Part shown: positions 11,376 to 24,119 of the stretch, one piece after another
Numbering within the stretch: position 1 is the first letter of the stretch
Layout: each line of letters begins with the position of its first letter
Origin: Phycomyces nitens
Taxonomy: Eukaryota > Mucoromycota > Mucoromycetes > Mucorales > Phycomycetaceae
Reading direction: 5' to 3'
Length of the DNA stretch: 64,000 bases
Assembly: GCA_022702545.1 (NCBI GenBank)
Contig: JAHRBC010000002.1
Span: 6,944,001 to 7,008,000, forward strand
Notes under the pieces: generated by a model
The model's input: only the letters and a program-made list of their open reading frames with translations
The model's database searches: none
Told to the model about the DNA's origin: nothing
Position numbers and translations under genes: made by a program

Positions 11376-11725
11376 ATATTGGATGATGATATGCGTTCAA
11401 TGTAAACCAAACATAAAACACTAAAGCGGTTGAGAGAGGCTCTGCCAAAAGAGTGGATATCTACTGTTTTTTTATGACTAATATATCACTATTCTAGAAA
11501 GTATGAATGTGGGCCTATCTCATATTGAATAAATGGTTTGCTTTTATTATATAGTCTACACAATATATACTTTATGATGTTAGATTACTAGACCGATATC
11601 TTGTATACATTAAGACTTCAAGAAATGTATAGATATTTCTTTTATTTACATCTTGGAATAGATATTACAATCGCTCAATATTTTTCTAGTAGCCCTGTAA
11701 TATAAATGACTGTATTGAGGTCAAA
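11376..11725 (+). repeat. Partial third unit of the F-box array, no gene
   Basis: Repeats the upstream module (TAAAGCGG at 11422, then AGAGAGGCTCTGCCAAAAGA, and TTTCTAGTAGCCCTGTA near 11685) and loses similarity near 11725, about 550 bases before the position where an F-box ATG would be expected. No F-box coding remnant follows. Confidence 0.75.
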
Positions 11726-13361
11726 GCGGTCTAATATTAATGTAGGATGTAAAGGCACTCAAGGGTATATGGATCTATTAGACTAGTTGATTCTAATTGG
11801 GCTATTAAAGCCCATGTTTTTTTCTTTTATCGTACTCTTCAGATAAACAAAATATTCAAGTAATCTAGTACTGGTACATGATAGAGTAGAAAATTCTAAA
11901 CTATGCAAAATATGGTCAGAAGAAATTAACTTTTTTTTCTTTTTTTTCCTTGATCTTTCAAGACCATTTTGATACCGTATTATAGATTCGGTACAATAAC
12001 CTTCATACATTGGCCAGGGAGAATATATTATCGCCATGATTTCGGTCAACTTTTGTCCTCATAGAAGACTAACCCAGAAAGCTAGTGTTGTAATCGCTTG
12101 GCTAATTCTAGACTTCAAATACAATATGTTTATAAGCATAATAGTCAATAGTTTATTAGCATAACTCATCTCAACATGACCACGGGCTTCAAGGGGACAC
12201 CGTTTCCTGGTATACTGGTCAGAAATGGGACAAGTTGAGCATTTTCCTCTATATATTTATAGTAGCACCAAGTAGTGCTGAGTATAATAGTACATGGAAT
12301 ACCACTTTATATATTTTTATTGCTTCTTGGTGATCGTTACAAAGAATGTAACTAGTCAAACAGTACAATCCAGTTACCTTGTGAACAGATCAAAGATTTG
12401 AATTTTCTTGAATAGCTTGTCAATTGCTAATCACATCTTGAATCATTTATAGGCTTGAATATCAAGAAAAGTTATCCGAACCACTCTGAGGTTCATGAAA
12501 ACGGAGTTTTTTTTATATGAGTCCAGCAATTACATGTTTACACCCTTGGCTGTCTTGCATACTATCCTTATTAATTTTTATATATGCTAGTAGATAATCT
12601 ACATATTTTCTTGTATAATATACTATAAAAACAAGAGCTTAACAAACTGATAAATGTACGAGGATCCAATATACAACCAATATTACAAATACATCCATTA
12701 TCCATCAATAGGCTTGACCCTTATACAATAGTGTAAGAGACGTATACAAGTAATAAAGTACTTGTTTGAATAGTCATGAACCAGCAATAAAATTTATAAA
12801 AGCAGTCTACCTTGCTGTTGATAAAACTTGTAATTTACTCTTGCTCTTGCTCTTGCTTAGACATCAAACCCAAAAGGAACTTTGGCTTGAAAATGAGCAA
12901 GTAGAAATGCTTGAATTTTTATATAATATTTAGTCTATTATCAACACCCAGGTTTACAAGCCTTGTCATATACGAGAGCCGTATGATACTGACATCACTT
13001 TTATAGAGCAATAATTGTATATAACCATTATTTGCTAAACCAACATTTCAAAAAATATGTAAATAGAGATTATTTTCAAATATTTAAACGGTCAATGAGA
13101 CCTTGAATAAACGGCGCATATGATGTAGATGAATAGATGCTATAACATCAATATAGTATATCAGTAGATTTTTGCAGAGAGCAATAGCTCTTGCCCTAAA
13201 AAAAGACCTATTAAACCTAATCAATTGATTATTGCCATAAAAACCCCTTTCAAGACATGGTACATAGCGATTCCAATTATGCAAATATCGTTTGTTTGTT
13301 CATTTTATTTTATTTTATTTTTTGCAATCGAAGGAAAAGCTAGTTGTTATATACAATATAT
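11726..13361. other. AT-rich spacer
   Basis: No supported gene. Minus-strand open frames at 11783-12049 and 13084-13284 have low-complexity or unrecognised translations. A short CTCTTG/CTTGCT repeat sits near 12839-12858. Confidence 0.45.
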
Positions 13362-14371
13362 TTATCCGTTAATGATTTCACCGCCATTGGGATGAAGAAC
13401 TTGACCGGTCATGTAGCTTGAATCAGGACCAGCCAAGAACACGTAGCAGGTAGCAACCTCACTAGGCTGTCCAGCACGCTTCATTGGCACCTTTTTGCCA
13501 AACTCACTCATCTGCTCTGGGCTAAACGAAGCAGGAATCAATGGTGTCCAGATGGGTCCTGGAGCAACTCCGTTGACTCGAATCTTGGGTGCAAGCTGCT
13601 GAGAGAGAGATCGAGTAAAAGCAACAATGGATCCCTTTGTGCTTGAATAGTCGATAAGCTTTGCAGAACCACGATAAGCTGTTACCGAGGTTGTGTTGAT
13701 GATGGAGCCTCCTTCCTTTATGTGTGGTACAGCGTACTTTGTGGTAAAGATCTGACCAAAGACTAGAAACAAAAAGTGAATTAATATTGAGTAAATGTGA
13801 AAATACGATACATACTATTGGTCTTGAAGGTTCTTTCGACTTGGTCTTCTGGAATATCGACAATATTCTCTACAACATGTTGCTCAGCAGCATTATTGAC
13901 CAGAATATCAATGTGTCCAAATTCCTTGACGTGAGTGTCAATTCCCTTTTTGATTTCGTTTACGTTTCCAATGTCAAGTGCAAATGTGATGACCTTGCAC
14001 TTTGACTCCTTTTCAATATCACGTTTTGTATCGGCAGCATCTTTTTCTTCGCGAGGATGATAAAAGATGGTGAGACCATCGACACCTTCCTTTGCGAATA
14101 AGAATGCTACAGAGCGACCAATTCCTGAGTCTCCACCTGCGATTGAATGGTGAGTCTGATAATGTCCAAAAGTAATTCAGAGGATTTGCTTACCAGTGAT
14201 AAGAGCCTTTTTGCCACTTAGTTTTCCTGCTGCCTTGTACTTTTCAAAATGGCCATCACCACCCACAAGGTCATAAGCGATTGGCTGGGGGTCCATTTCG
14301 GATTGAAGGCCTGGCTGCTTCTGTCTATCCTGAGAAGGGATATCTGAAACGTCTTTTACGTGTGATGCCAT
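13362..14371 (-). CDS. Short-chain dehydrogenase/reductase
   Basis: NAD(P)-dependent oxidoreductase of the classical SDR family. It most resembles the group of bacterial YghA and general-stress glucose/ribitol dehydrogenase-like proteins. Exons 14371-14194, 14136-13816 and 13762-13362 give 299 residues with closed phases, the family's usual length. Visible motifs are TGGDSGIGR (cofactor loop, TGxxxGIG) across the first splice junction, NNAA, a catalytic Tyr-Lys pair in YSSTK, and the PGPIWTPL segment. A 50-residue N-terminal lead with YDLVGGDGHFEKYKAAGKL is typical of this subgroup. The substrate cannot be told from sequence. Likely cytosolic, as no targeting peptide is evident. Confidence 0.9.
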
Positions 14372-15337
14372 TATAAAGATATCTAAAGAGTGAATAAATA
14401 GTATGGCTCTTTTCTCTACATTACTCTATTTTTATAGGCAATGGGGGAGTGATGTGGGCTCCGGTTAATCAGGGTTGCAACATCTTGGTTGACGTAAGTA
14501 TCCCTCGTATGTATTGTTTTTTTGTCAACTTCACGTCATGTTTGTAGAGCCCGCATACAGTCTATTGCCCAAGCCAAAAATAAAGATAATAGGCCGACTG
14601 GGTTTAATATTATGAAAAGGTCAAGATGTCTTTTTAAAAAACGCCCTTTTTTTTTTACAGTTATCCCTTTAGTCAAAAGGGTGTTTTAGTGGATAGAATT
14701 TAATGAGAATGGTATTGGAACCATTCAAATGGTCTTTGAAAATCTTTACATTGTGTGATTATAGTTTTATCAAACATTTAATATTCTGATACAACCCTAG
14801 AGGCATAATGTCCAATATTTACAATTAACGCACATTTAAAGAGTTTGGCATTGTATGTGATATTTGGGGTATAGATATTGATCTGTTAATATATAAGATT
14901 TACAGACTTGATATTGACAAATAAAATAAGCTGCGAGATATAGTGGTAATGAGTGTGCGTTGTTAGTTTTTTTTAAGCCGAGCTACTTTACAATCTAGAG
15001 AGATGGTTTAGTTGTGTATTGGCTATATTCATGGGAGACCAACGAGTGCCATAATATTTATTTCACCCAAAGTGTTACTTTTAGTCTAATCGGGGGATAT
15101 CTATAAACTCATATCCAAGGATTCGTACAAGTGCATTATTGATGGGCAAGTTTGACTCTTCATTCAGAGGATATGCCAGCCATTCAATGTATTATACCAT
15201 TTTAGGAACTTTTATACTCCGTCTGACCATTCCATTTGAAATATATATATCTTTGAGAAATGTTTAGTTCTTTTCTTTTCTTTAAAGATGTCTATAAAAA
15301 TATACATGTTCCTATTTTATTCTACTTCTTACTCTTT
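14372..15337. other. Spacer between SDR and COQ8-like genes
   Basis: Both neighbours are on the minus strand, so this holds the SDR promoter and the 3' flank region of the next gene upstream in coordinates. Two ACGT-core sites (TTGACGTAAG near 14489 and TCACGTCATG near 14530) are visible. No gene is seen. Confidence 0.45.
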
Positions 15338-17470
15338 TCAGTTTTCATCATTAGACTTGAACGCTCTAAAGGACGCATTGACCTCATCTTTCCAGACAGC
15401 CTTTGTGTCGAATTTGCTTCCCAACTTTGTACACAACAAAAATGCACCCGAGAGCTTCTTGTGCAGGCCATAAGTCTCGTCTGGTGGAGGTGTAAGGCGA
15501 TGGCGAAGCATGACAGGAATTGTCTCTCTCACACGCTCAGTAATCGTCTGTTTCTCAAAATCATAGACATCTGGTGCATTCTCTCTAAACGGCTCACCCA
15601 ATACCATTACACTATCAATATGTGCATTGCGCATAATTTCGGTTTCATAGCCAGTCACAAATCCAAGCTCCTTTGAGTATTGCCACACTCCTTCACGATC
15701 ACCTCTTGAGGCAGACACTAATATACGTCCATACAGAGCCAAGAAGGCATCGGGGAATTCACGACAGGCACCAAAGTCAAGCAATTCGAGTTGGCCATTG
15801 CGACGGTTGTAAAAGAAGTTGGACCAATTAGGATCAGTTTGCATAAACTGGAAAGAAAATACTTCACGGAGACAGAGACGTAGGATTCCTTCACCCAACT
15901 TAGTAGTAACAGACATCACAAATTAAGACTTGCTACATTGTAACATGTATTCTAGAATACCCAATTATCTTAGTTTTACCTTGTTACGTATATCCTGGGG
16001 TTCTTCGGTTGCCTTGCTCAAAACACGTCCATTGAGACGCTCGGAAACAAGGATCTGTTTGGTGCAGAGTTCCTTGAAGACTCTTGGGACCTTGTAGCGA
16101 TCATCATGCTGTAACAGACTATTGAAACGCTGTGCACTATCTGCCTCACGCAAATAATCACACTCCCATGCCAACTCTTGCTTTGTGACCTTGACAGTAT
16201 TGTCGAGATAAAGTCCCCGAGGGAGGAGATTGCTAAAGGTAATTATAGTCTTTAGGTTATTGAGATCACTGTCGATAGATTGAGCAACTCCGGGGTACTG
16301 GATCTTTATGACCACATCTTCACCAGTGGATGCTAGTTTAGCGGCATGCACTTGTCCAATTGATGCTGCAGCCATTGGAATGGGATCAAACTCGCTAAAT
16401 TTCGACCGCCAGTCAGCGCCAAGCTCTTGAGCCATGACTTCCTAAAAATCTGTCAATTCTCGGCCAATTCAGCCCAACAAGAGTCTTTATGAAATACCTC
16501 CATTTGCTTCTTTGGCATGTAGTTTGCGCTATCATGAACACGCAGCAAGATCTGCTCCAATTGTGGAGGTATCATGCTCTTGCCTTCACCAGCAGCCTGG
16601 ATACCCTGAATACTCAACATTTGACCCATTTTCAAAGCTGCACCTCGCATCCGAGACAGCTTCTCGACCAAACGATCCACATTCTTTTCACTCAACATGA
16701 CAGACCCTGCAAACATGGCCACGGATTTATACAACTCATTACTCTAATCCATGCCATTTATATACAATCCATCATGTATCTTACCCTGATTGTTACTCGA
16801 GATACCAGTAGCTCTCTTGACAGACTCACTGATCGCACCCAGCCCCAGACCAGTAGCCAGTGTACCATAATGCCACATTCTACCAGCCCTAGAGGTCGGA
16901 ATTCTAGCCTCTTTAAGAACTTTTTTCGGTTCCTGAGTAAAATAAGCCGTCTTGTTGATTTTGGCCAAAATAAATCACACTGAAACTTACTTGCGATAGT
17001 ACCTCGAGAACCTCTTTTGCAGATTCTATATTGGTGGTTGTCACGATTGTCTTTTTGAGCACATTTTCTTTCAAGACTGTAGTAACTGGTTCAACCAGTT
17101 TCTCGGGTTCAGGGGCAGGCGTGTTTTTTAAAGTGACCTCTACATTGACAGCCTGCTCGATTGTTGAATTGAGAGGTGCAGGAGACGGGATCGTGTCAAG
17201 AGGAGTTTGGTGACTGGTGATTGAGGATTCGGTTTGGATCGATTCTTTTAAGACTGCATCGATTTCAATGGGATCTTTTGGAGAATAGAGAATGGTTTCT
17301 TTGATCTGGCTAGATTCAGCCTGGGGTTCTGTTGCAGTCGGGTTCAAGAGACTCGAGGTCTTTAGGTGGTGACCAAGGGCGCTAGACTGACTACCCAAGA
17401 ACGAATAGCCAATCTTTGTTGTCGCCGTGGCGAGAACAAATATATCGACAAGCCCTCGTGTCAATGCCAT
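15338..17470 (-). CDS. COQ8: COQ8/ADCK-type atypical kinase (UbiB family)
   Basis: Mitochondrial UbiB-family ATPase/kinase that supports coenzyme Q biosynthesis. Exons 17470-16991, 16932-16785, 16706-16498, 16441-15980 and 15898-15338 join in phase to 619 residues. Family hallmarks are a KxGQ-region helix (GRMWHYGTLATGLGLGA), ALKMGQMLS, the alanine-rich loop MAAASIGQVHAA that replaces the P-loop, the VVIKIQYPGV lysine, QTDPNWSNFF (catalytic-loop Asp) and LLDFGACREF (DFG). The first exon of 160 residues is low-complexity, rich in Thr/Pro/Glu, and probably contains the targeting sequence plus a spacer. This makes the protein longer than yeast Coq8. Assignment to COQ8 rather than another UbiB member rests on the KxGQ and AAAS motifs. 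Confidence 0.9.
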
Positions 17471-18787
17471 TGGAATGTTTTTTGTTTGCTAGAGTACGTG
17501 TATCAATAAAGATACTGCAAAGATACACAGTTACAATATGCAAGATGTACGACTGTATATTTTATTTTATTTGCAATTGATTGACAGGCACAACCTCTAT
17601 TTGCTAATTACACCATCTATGGCTAGTGACGCAATAGGATGGACTAATATGTTTCGGTAGAACCATTGCCGATTAATTTGCCTTTTTTGGTTGTATTTAG
17701 TCTCTCTAGAGCAGAAAGGCGGATAAGTGTGTATCTAATATATATATATAAAAATATAAAATGGCGGAGACTCTTGTTGGGCAATTGGTCCGAGCTATTT
17801 ATATTTTATTATATAGATCTAAAAGACAGGCCAAGGAAACATGGAGATTTGCCTATAAGTTTCCCTTGCACTGCAAAAATAATAAAATTTACCCATAGAA
17901 ATCGGCTTTTTTGGCTTGTACAGAATACATCAACAGCAATTGAATCGAATTGAATACTTGTAGAATTGATCGTTGCTCATGAGTTGCAATACTATCAAAA
18001 AGATGTCTGTATGGCCAGTTTGTAGATATTGCTAGTATGGCTGCAAAAAAAGAAAGAAAGAAAGAGTAAATTATATATATATAGAACAGCGGATGTGTAT
18101 ATAGTTTGTTAATCTAAAATGAAAATTTAAAATGCAAATTAACTTGAAAATTTACAACACGCTATTAACCAAGGGGCTACTCTGTTGGTAGTGATGGCTA
18201 CACTAGATTGCCTGCTCTTTCTCTTTGTGGCCCAATCACCAATAGCCAAAGGTACCCTTCAATTTGTTTTGGTGCCATGCAACGTCTATAGCAGAATTAC
18301 TTTTGACGGTTTTGTCTTTGGGTAGTCCCAAAGGGAATCTACCGGAAATTTAAAAAAAAAAAAGAAAAAAAGAAAACAGAGCTTCTGGTCTGGTACCCCT
18401 CTAATCAGAATAGCAGAGGACCTTGCCGAGATACCCACGTATCATAGATGGTCTAGAGACGCGTTTGGTCCGCTATCAAAAGGCAGCCTCTGTCCGGAAA
18501 ACATATGAGAAATACACCAATATATGTTCAGGTAATTCGATTGTACATTGGATACAAAGTCCGAATCTCATTATCGGCTAATTAATTTCCAACCGTCTAA
18601 TTTTAGGTTAAAATCGAGTAGAAAAACCCACAATGTCGCGTCACACCAAGTTACTGGACGCTTCATCAAATCTCCTGCCCTTTTGGCTTTTTTATTTTAT
18701 TTTATATTTTATATTTTATTTTTTTAATTTTTAATTTTCATCAGGTCGACTTGCCTAAATCTCTTCATCTGTATAGTCATCTTTGCA
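17471..18787. other. Divergent promoter region between COQ8 and MOB2
   Basis: The two genes face away from each other. The region has A/T tracts, GAAAGAAAGAAAG near 18051 and a (TTTTA)n-like stretch near 18690-18725. Nothing coding was recognised. Confidence 0.5.
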
Positions 18788-19761
18788 ATGAGCTTTCTAA
18801 ACTTTAGGTATTATTTCCAGAAAAGAGAATTATATTCATTTTTGCAATAGAAAAATACAGAATAAATTAAATATTTATATATATTTATATTTATATGTAT
18901 ATATACTCAACTCCCTTTGTATATAGTCTTGGTGGAAAACGTAACAAGGCAGCCAAGAGTAAATCATCAAGCACATCTCAAAGCAAGCCACTCTTCCTAT
19001 GCAATCCATACGTAACGCATATGCTCGTAAAGGGAAACTTCAAGACGATTATAGAACTTCCTAAATATGTCGATGTCAATGAATGGCTTGCATTCAACAG
19101 TAAGTGTTCTTGATAATTGATTTGTATTGATATCTGTACACGCCAGCCTTTGAATTCTTCAACTGTCTCAACTTGGTCTATGGATCAATCAACGATTTCT
19201 GCACTGCCCAGAGCTGCCCTGCCATGTCTGGAGGTCCAGGGTAGGTGGAGAGGTTTTGAGGACAAGGAAATAATCTTCTTTGGGATTGTGTCTGTTAGAG
19301 TCGAATATACCTGGTCAGATTCTGTTTCAAAGAAAGTCAAGCTTCCTGCGCCCCAATACATTGACTTTATGACCGCCAGTATACAAAACCTGCTAGACGA
19401 TGAATCCCTATTCCCAACAAAGGCAGGCAAGTCTAATAAAAAATATAAAAAAAAGAGAGGCCATCTCTTGTGTTTGGGCTGCGATTAACCCCCCATCCAC
19501 CCACCCACCCTAGGCCGAGATTTCCCTCGTGAAATGCCTGCGGCTGTGAGAAAGGTGTTTAGCCAGCTATTCCGCCTGTTTGCTCATATCTACCACCACC
19601 ACTATGACAAGATCCTCTCACTGCACGAAGAACCCCACTTTAATTCCCTTTTTGCTCATTTCATTTCATTTGCCAGAGAATTTGATTTGCTTGACAAGAA
19701 GGAGACCCAGCCACTTCAAGAGCTTATCGATACAATGAGTAAGAATGGGGTTATTTCATGA
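18788..19761 (+). CDS. MOB2: MOB2-type kinase activator
   Basis: Mob-family coactivator of an NDR/LATS kinase (Cbk1/Orb6 type), acting in polarised growth and the RAM/MOR pathway. Exons 18788-18807, 18927-19099, 19147-19240, 19299-19426 and 19514-19761 give 220 residues with all phases closing. The first exon is tiny (MSFLNF plus a split codon). MOB2 rather than MOB1 is indicated by [47 protein letters not shown] and FPTKAGRDFP. Zinc ligands are visible as FCTAQSCP and the two His in [10 protein letters not shown]. Intron 4 (19427-19513) begins GCAAGT instead of GT. Confidence 0.92.
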
Positions 19762-20744
19762 AATCCAGAAAGAGAGAGAGCGAGAGAGCGAGAGAGCGAG
19801 AGCAAGAGAGATGATGATGATGATGCTTAAAAGGCCATATTTTTTTTCATGACAAAATTTTAATAATAATTCTAAACTGTCAGCACACAATATACACACT
19901 TGGTTTATTTTGAGAATTGGATTTGTATTCTCATGAATATCTATATGTCTTGGTCTATATGTGTGTGATTTATATATAAATATCATATATATAATAGAGT
20001 TGGACTCTATGGAACAGAATAAAGGGCCTTCCGTTTGGGTTACACTGTTTTGGCCATAGAATACCGTCAATTGCTGTAAAAGGTGTTTTTGTACATCAAA
20101 ACAAGCAAGTAGTAATTCATCAAGATCCCCAGAGACTTGTGAAATTACAGATTACCAATTCGCATTGTATTATAACAATGGATGTTTTGCATACAAAAGA
20201 AAATGTGCACAAGTTTCTTGTATCCTTGTCAAAACCCATGATTTATATTTATATGTATTTTTATTGCAATCATTATAATAATTGTTATAATCATTTATAT
20301 ATATATATATTTTTGCGATAATTAGGATAAGCCCAACCAAAAGTGGGTTAATCAATAAAAAGAGCTAATTATTTTGAAACAAAAGGGTTCAAATTTTAAA
20401 GAAAGAGGAGGGAATAAAGAAGAAAAAGAAGAAAGAAAGAAAGTCTATTCAAGAGAGGTGAATTGGCCCATTGTACAAACTCGATAGCACTGCTAAAGTT
20501 TATACACATTTCGATATACATTGGTGTAGATATATATATATATTATATAACTGTCGGAACCGCTGGGATTGTCCATGCATCAAAAAGGGCGGCTCATTCT
20601 CTTGGTCAATTGTTGGTTTAAAGATGTATAGATGTACTGGTTTGTTTGTATTTGTTTGTGTTTGTGTTCTGTCTGATGAACACATTTGAAGGGGAAACCC
20701 ACACATATATGTGTGTGTGTGTGTTTTGTTTTTGTTTTTTTTGG
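19762..20744. other. Convergent 3' spacer with purine microsatellite
   Basis: Lies between the ends of MOB2 and the MIT-domain gene. A GAGAGAGCGAGAGAGCGAGA-type run and (GAT)n cover about 19769-19826. (TA)n and (GT)n runs lie near 20295 and 20703-20725. No gene recognised. Confidence 0.5.
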
Positions 20745-22228
20745 CTACCACAGTGACCGCACCCATTTTGAACTCTGGGGAACTGGAGGTTGTGTAATCT
20801 CTGTAGAATAGTACTCGATTTGTGCCTCTGGTTGTTTCTGTGGCAGTTTGTAGTCTGAATGTCTTTTAGGATTTGTTTGTTGTGGTACTTGGTAGCTTGG
20901 GGTTTCCTTGAATGCAACCGCAGCCTTTAGACTGGCAGCAAACAGCATATACAGAGCCTCTGAAAGATACTCGTGTAAATGGTACTGCTCATCAGCCTCC
21001 AAGAGCAACTTGACACATTCGACTCCAAAGTTTTGGATCTTTTGAATAATGTTATACTGCGTGTCTACCCAGAGAAGGAACTGGAGAAAGTAGCCGAATA
21101 GAAAGTACAAGATGTCTATGATTGTGTTTAGAGCCCATCATCATTATCATACAATCCAAGGAAAAAAGAAATGCAAAGTTACCTGGCAAAGGAGACCGTT
21201 TGACTGCAACGGCACAGGATACCGAAGTGCTAATCATCAGCTGACCAAATCGTTTAAAGCGATCGATAGGATCAGAAGAAGATTTCATGATAGGGCGCGA
21301 GGTCTGTTGATAAGATTCGGGTCTAGCTGGCTCTACTGGTCCCACTGGCATGTCTTGTCCATATTGGGAGGCATGGTTCTTCATACTGCTAATGACACCC
21401 ATGGTACTTGTAATCCTAGAAAGGAGGTTGGACTCCAGAAACGCCTTTGGTTCATTGTGTGTGACAATATGTGGCTGTTCAGAGGCTTGGATCGACAATC
21501 TCTGCTTTTGATGCTGTTTCTGGCTATGCTGTGTGCCAAGGTTCAGGATACCCACACGTTCTTCCACGCTAAGAGTAAAAAAACAAAAACAAAAAAAAAC
21601 GTGTTTAGGGGGGGCAATGTCAAAATGGCAATTATCAATTGTCAATTTACCTGAATAGTTTTTCACGCAAGGCCAACTTTGTCTTTGGATCGGTCTTGTC
21701 TATCAAATAATAATGAGTTCAAGGGCTTGCCCAACTCATTTGAGACTTACTTGGCAACGCCATTAATATTTTATCCAGACCCGTCAAATATATATCCAAG
21801 GCAACCGATTCATTGCCGTCGTCATACTCATCGGCTGCAATAGAAACCAGCTTCATACCCTGAGAAATACTACGGCGATCCAGGTTTGCGGCCTGTTTGT
21901 TGCTACTGAGACTGGCGGTCTCGTTTCTTATTTTGTCAGCCAGGGCACCCATTTCTGATGTCCATGATGTGCTGGGAGAAGGCACTGGGCTAGAGTGAGG
22001 GCTATTTGTGTTGTATGGTGGAGGCGATTGAGAGGACGTAGCAGATTGGGCGTGGTAGACTAGGGCACTGACATCAGAGTCTGATGCAGGAAGAGCCAGC
22101 CGAGATATATTCAGAGTTCTTTGTTGATGAGATGGGATTGATTTCCGTTTGCTTGACTTTCCAAGAAATGACATGTCATCTAGCTTGTTTGCCGAATGGT
22201 GGAGTATTGAGGACACAAAGGAAGTCAT
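20745..22228 (-). CDS. MIT-domain protein
   Basis: Exons 22228-21751, 21699-21651, 21568-21183 and 21115-20745 give 427 residues with closed phases. The N-terminal 120 residues are Ser/Pro-rich and probably disordered. Residues about 125-190 look like a MIT (microtubule-interacting and transport) three-helix domain: ISQGMKLVSIAADEYDDGNE, ALDIYLTGLDKIL, then KTKLALREKLFRSVEERVGIL after two splices. MIT domains bind ESCRT-III tails in endosomal sorting, so a trafficking role is an inference. The C-terminal exon starts hydrophobic (DILYFLFGYFLQFLLWV) and could be a membrane or amphipathic segment. No AAA ATPase or protease domain follows, so this is not Vps4. Confidence 0.75.
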
Positions 22229-24119
22229 TGAAAAGAATTGTTTGATTGATTGATTAATTGATATGATCTTTGTAAAATGGGAATTCTGATGAATGCTTTT
22301 TTCTTTTTTACTTTTATATATTTATTATCATCATTTTTGCTTGGTCTTTTTATATGTTTAATACTATCAACTTGTTCTTTGACATGTGATTCCTACAACA
22401 GCAATTGTGATGTCCGATTGAAAGGGAAACCCTTATTTTTTTTTCTTTTTTCTTTTTTTCCTGGTATGGAGTTTGAAGCCAATGGATTTCATTTACTAAT
22501 TTCCAAATCTACACAAAACTGTCTCCTTGGAAACAATAGCCAGTCTAAAATTATCCTTGGTATTTTCTATTGGGTACCAATTGTGGGCCTCTTCTTATTT
22601 TTATCCTGCTCGAATGTGTTGCTGCTGGCAACCAATTAAAAAAAATACATGATATAGTTTATATATATATTTTCCAAGTCATTTTTATTTTATTTTTCGG
22701 CAAGGTCGGAACATAGTAACCATCCTGTCCAGTTTACATTCTCCGAATGGTCAGCTGTGTTGCCATGACATCCAGAACAAGAGACAACATATTATCAAAC
22801 TCCTTTTAATAATAGTAAAACAATAACTATATTTTATCGAGTAATTAATCATCATATATACTCCTTGTTTGTTAAAGGAGTACCCCAAAAATAAATATAT
22901 GTTTTTTTGTTTAAAAAAAAAAACAAAAAAAAACAATTGTAACCAAAAACATCAGCCCCACCGATACAAGAGCAAGAGCAAGAGAATAAAGAGAGATAAG
23001 AAAGACTCTGCTAGCCAGGGGTACAACTCTCTTTTTTTTTCTTTTTTGGTTTTCTATAATTACCTTTATATTTTGGGTGCTATCCTCCCAAACCTCTTTA
23101 CCGCGTGCACGGTCCCCTGGCTGGGAACATCAAATTGCCTGTGCAAATACGCACAAATAAAAAAGAAAAAAGTGATGGCGGATAATGAAGATAGTCATTT
23201 TTATATATGTATAAACTTTCTTCTTGTTTGACGTACACAATTGTCTGGAGATATTTTTATACTATAGAGATCTTCGCAGATAAAGAAACATGGAACACAA
23301 TCTCTTTCTTTTATTGTACGTCTTTGAAGTGTCAATTCACGTGCAAACAAAGAATGCTTGTACAGGAATCGTTTTGGTTTCTCCTTGTCCTGTCTAAACC
23401 TTTTTTATTATTATTATTTTTAGTTGTACTTGTTACTTGTTACTCCAGATTGGTGCATGGGAGAAGCAGTATATGTGAGACATATAAAGAGACTATTAGG
23501 GGACAAGAGAGATAAATAATACCATGGATATGGATATATATACATATATATATATATATTTTGGAAAGTATCTTATGGCTGCTGGGTAGATAACAGATCC
23601 ATACATCTGTTATTGAGAAATGGTTAAAGGGGTGGACATGATCTTGAAGTATTTTTCTTTTTTCTTTTCTAGGATCATAATTATGTATTGATTCTGTACT
23701 TGTTTTGTTAAATTTGCACAGACATTGGGTTACATATATGTCCATTTTTTGTGTTCAAAACCAAGATAAAGATCAATCGTTTTGTCCAAGTGTTAAAACT
23801 TGCTATCAAGACGAACTCTTGTCAACCAAAAACAACTTATTCTTTGGGTGTATGAATGTGATAATTCTATATTATATATGTATATATATATACATATATA
23901 TGGTTTTGGAAGAAAAGATTATGACATTTGGGACAAAAGGTCAATGTTTGTACATATTAAACAAGTAAATATTGATGTTTGTGTATATTAATAATACTTG
24001 TAATGTCAATATTTATTTATTTAATTGTTGTTGTTACTATTGTTATTATTATTATTATTGTTATTATTATTGTTACGATGATGATGATGGTGTTTCTTTA
24101 TTTTTATTATTTTATTTTG
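22229..24119. other. Spacer upstream of MIT gene / downstream of GCN1
   Basis: Low-complexity T tracts, (TA)n near 23535-23558 and 23880-23900, and a (GTT/ATT)n plus (GATGAT)n microsatellite at about 24022-24090 adjoining the GCN1 stop. No supported gene in 1.9 kb. Confidence 0.5.
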
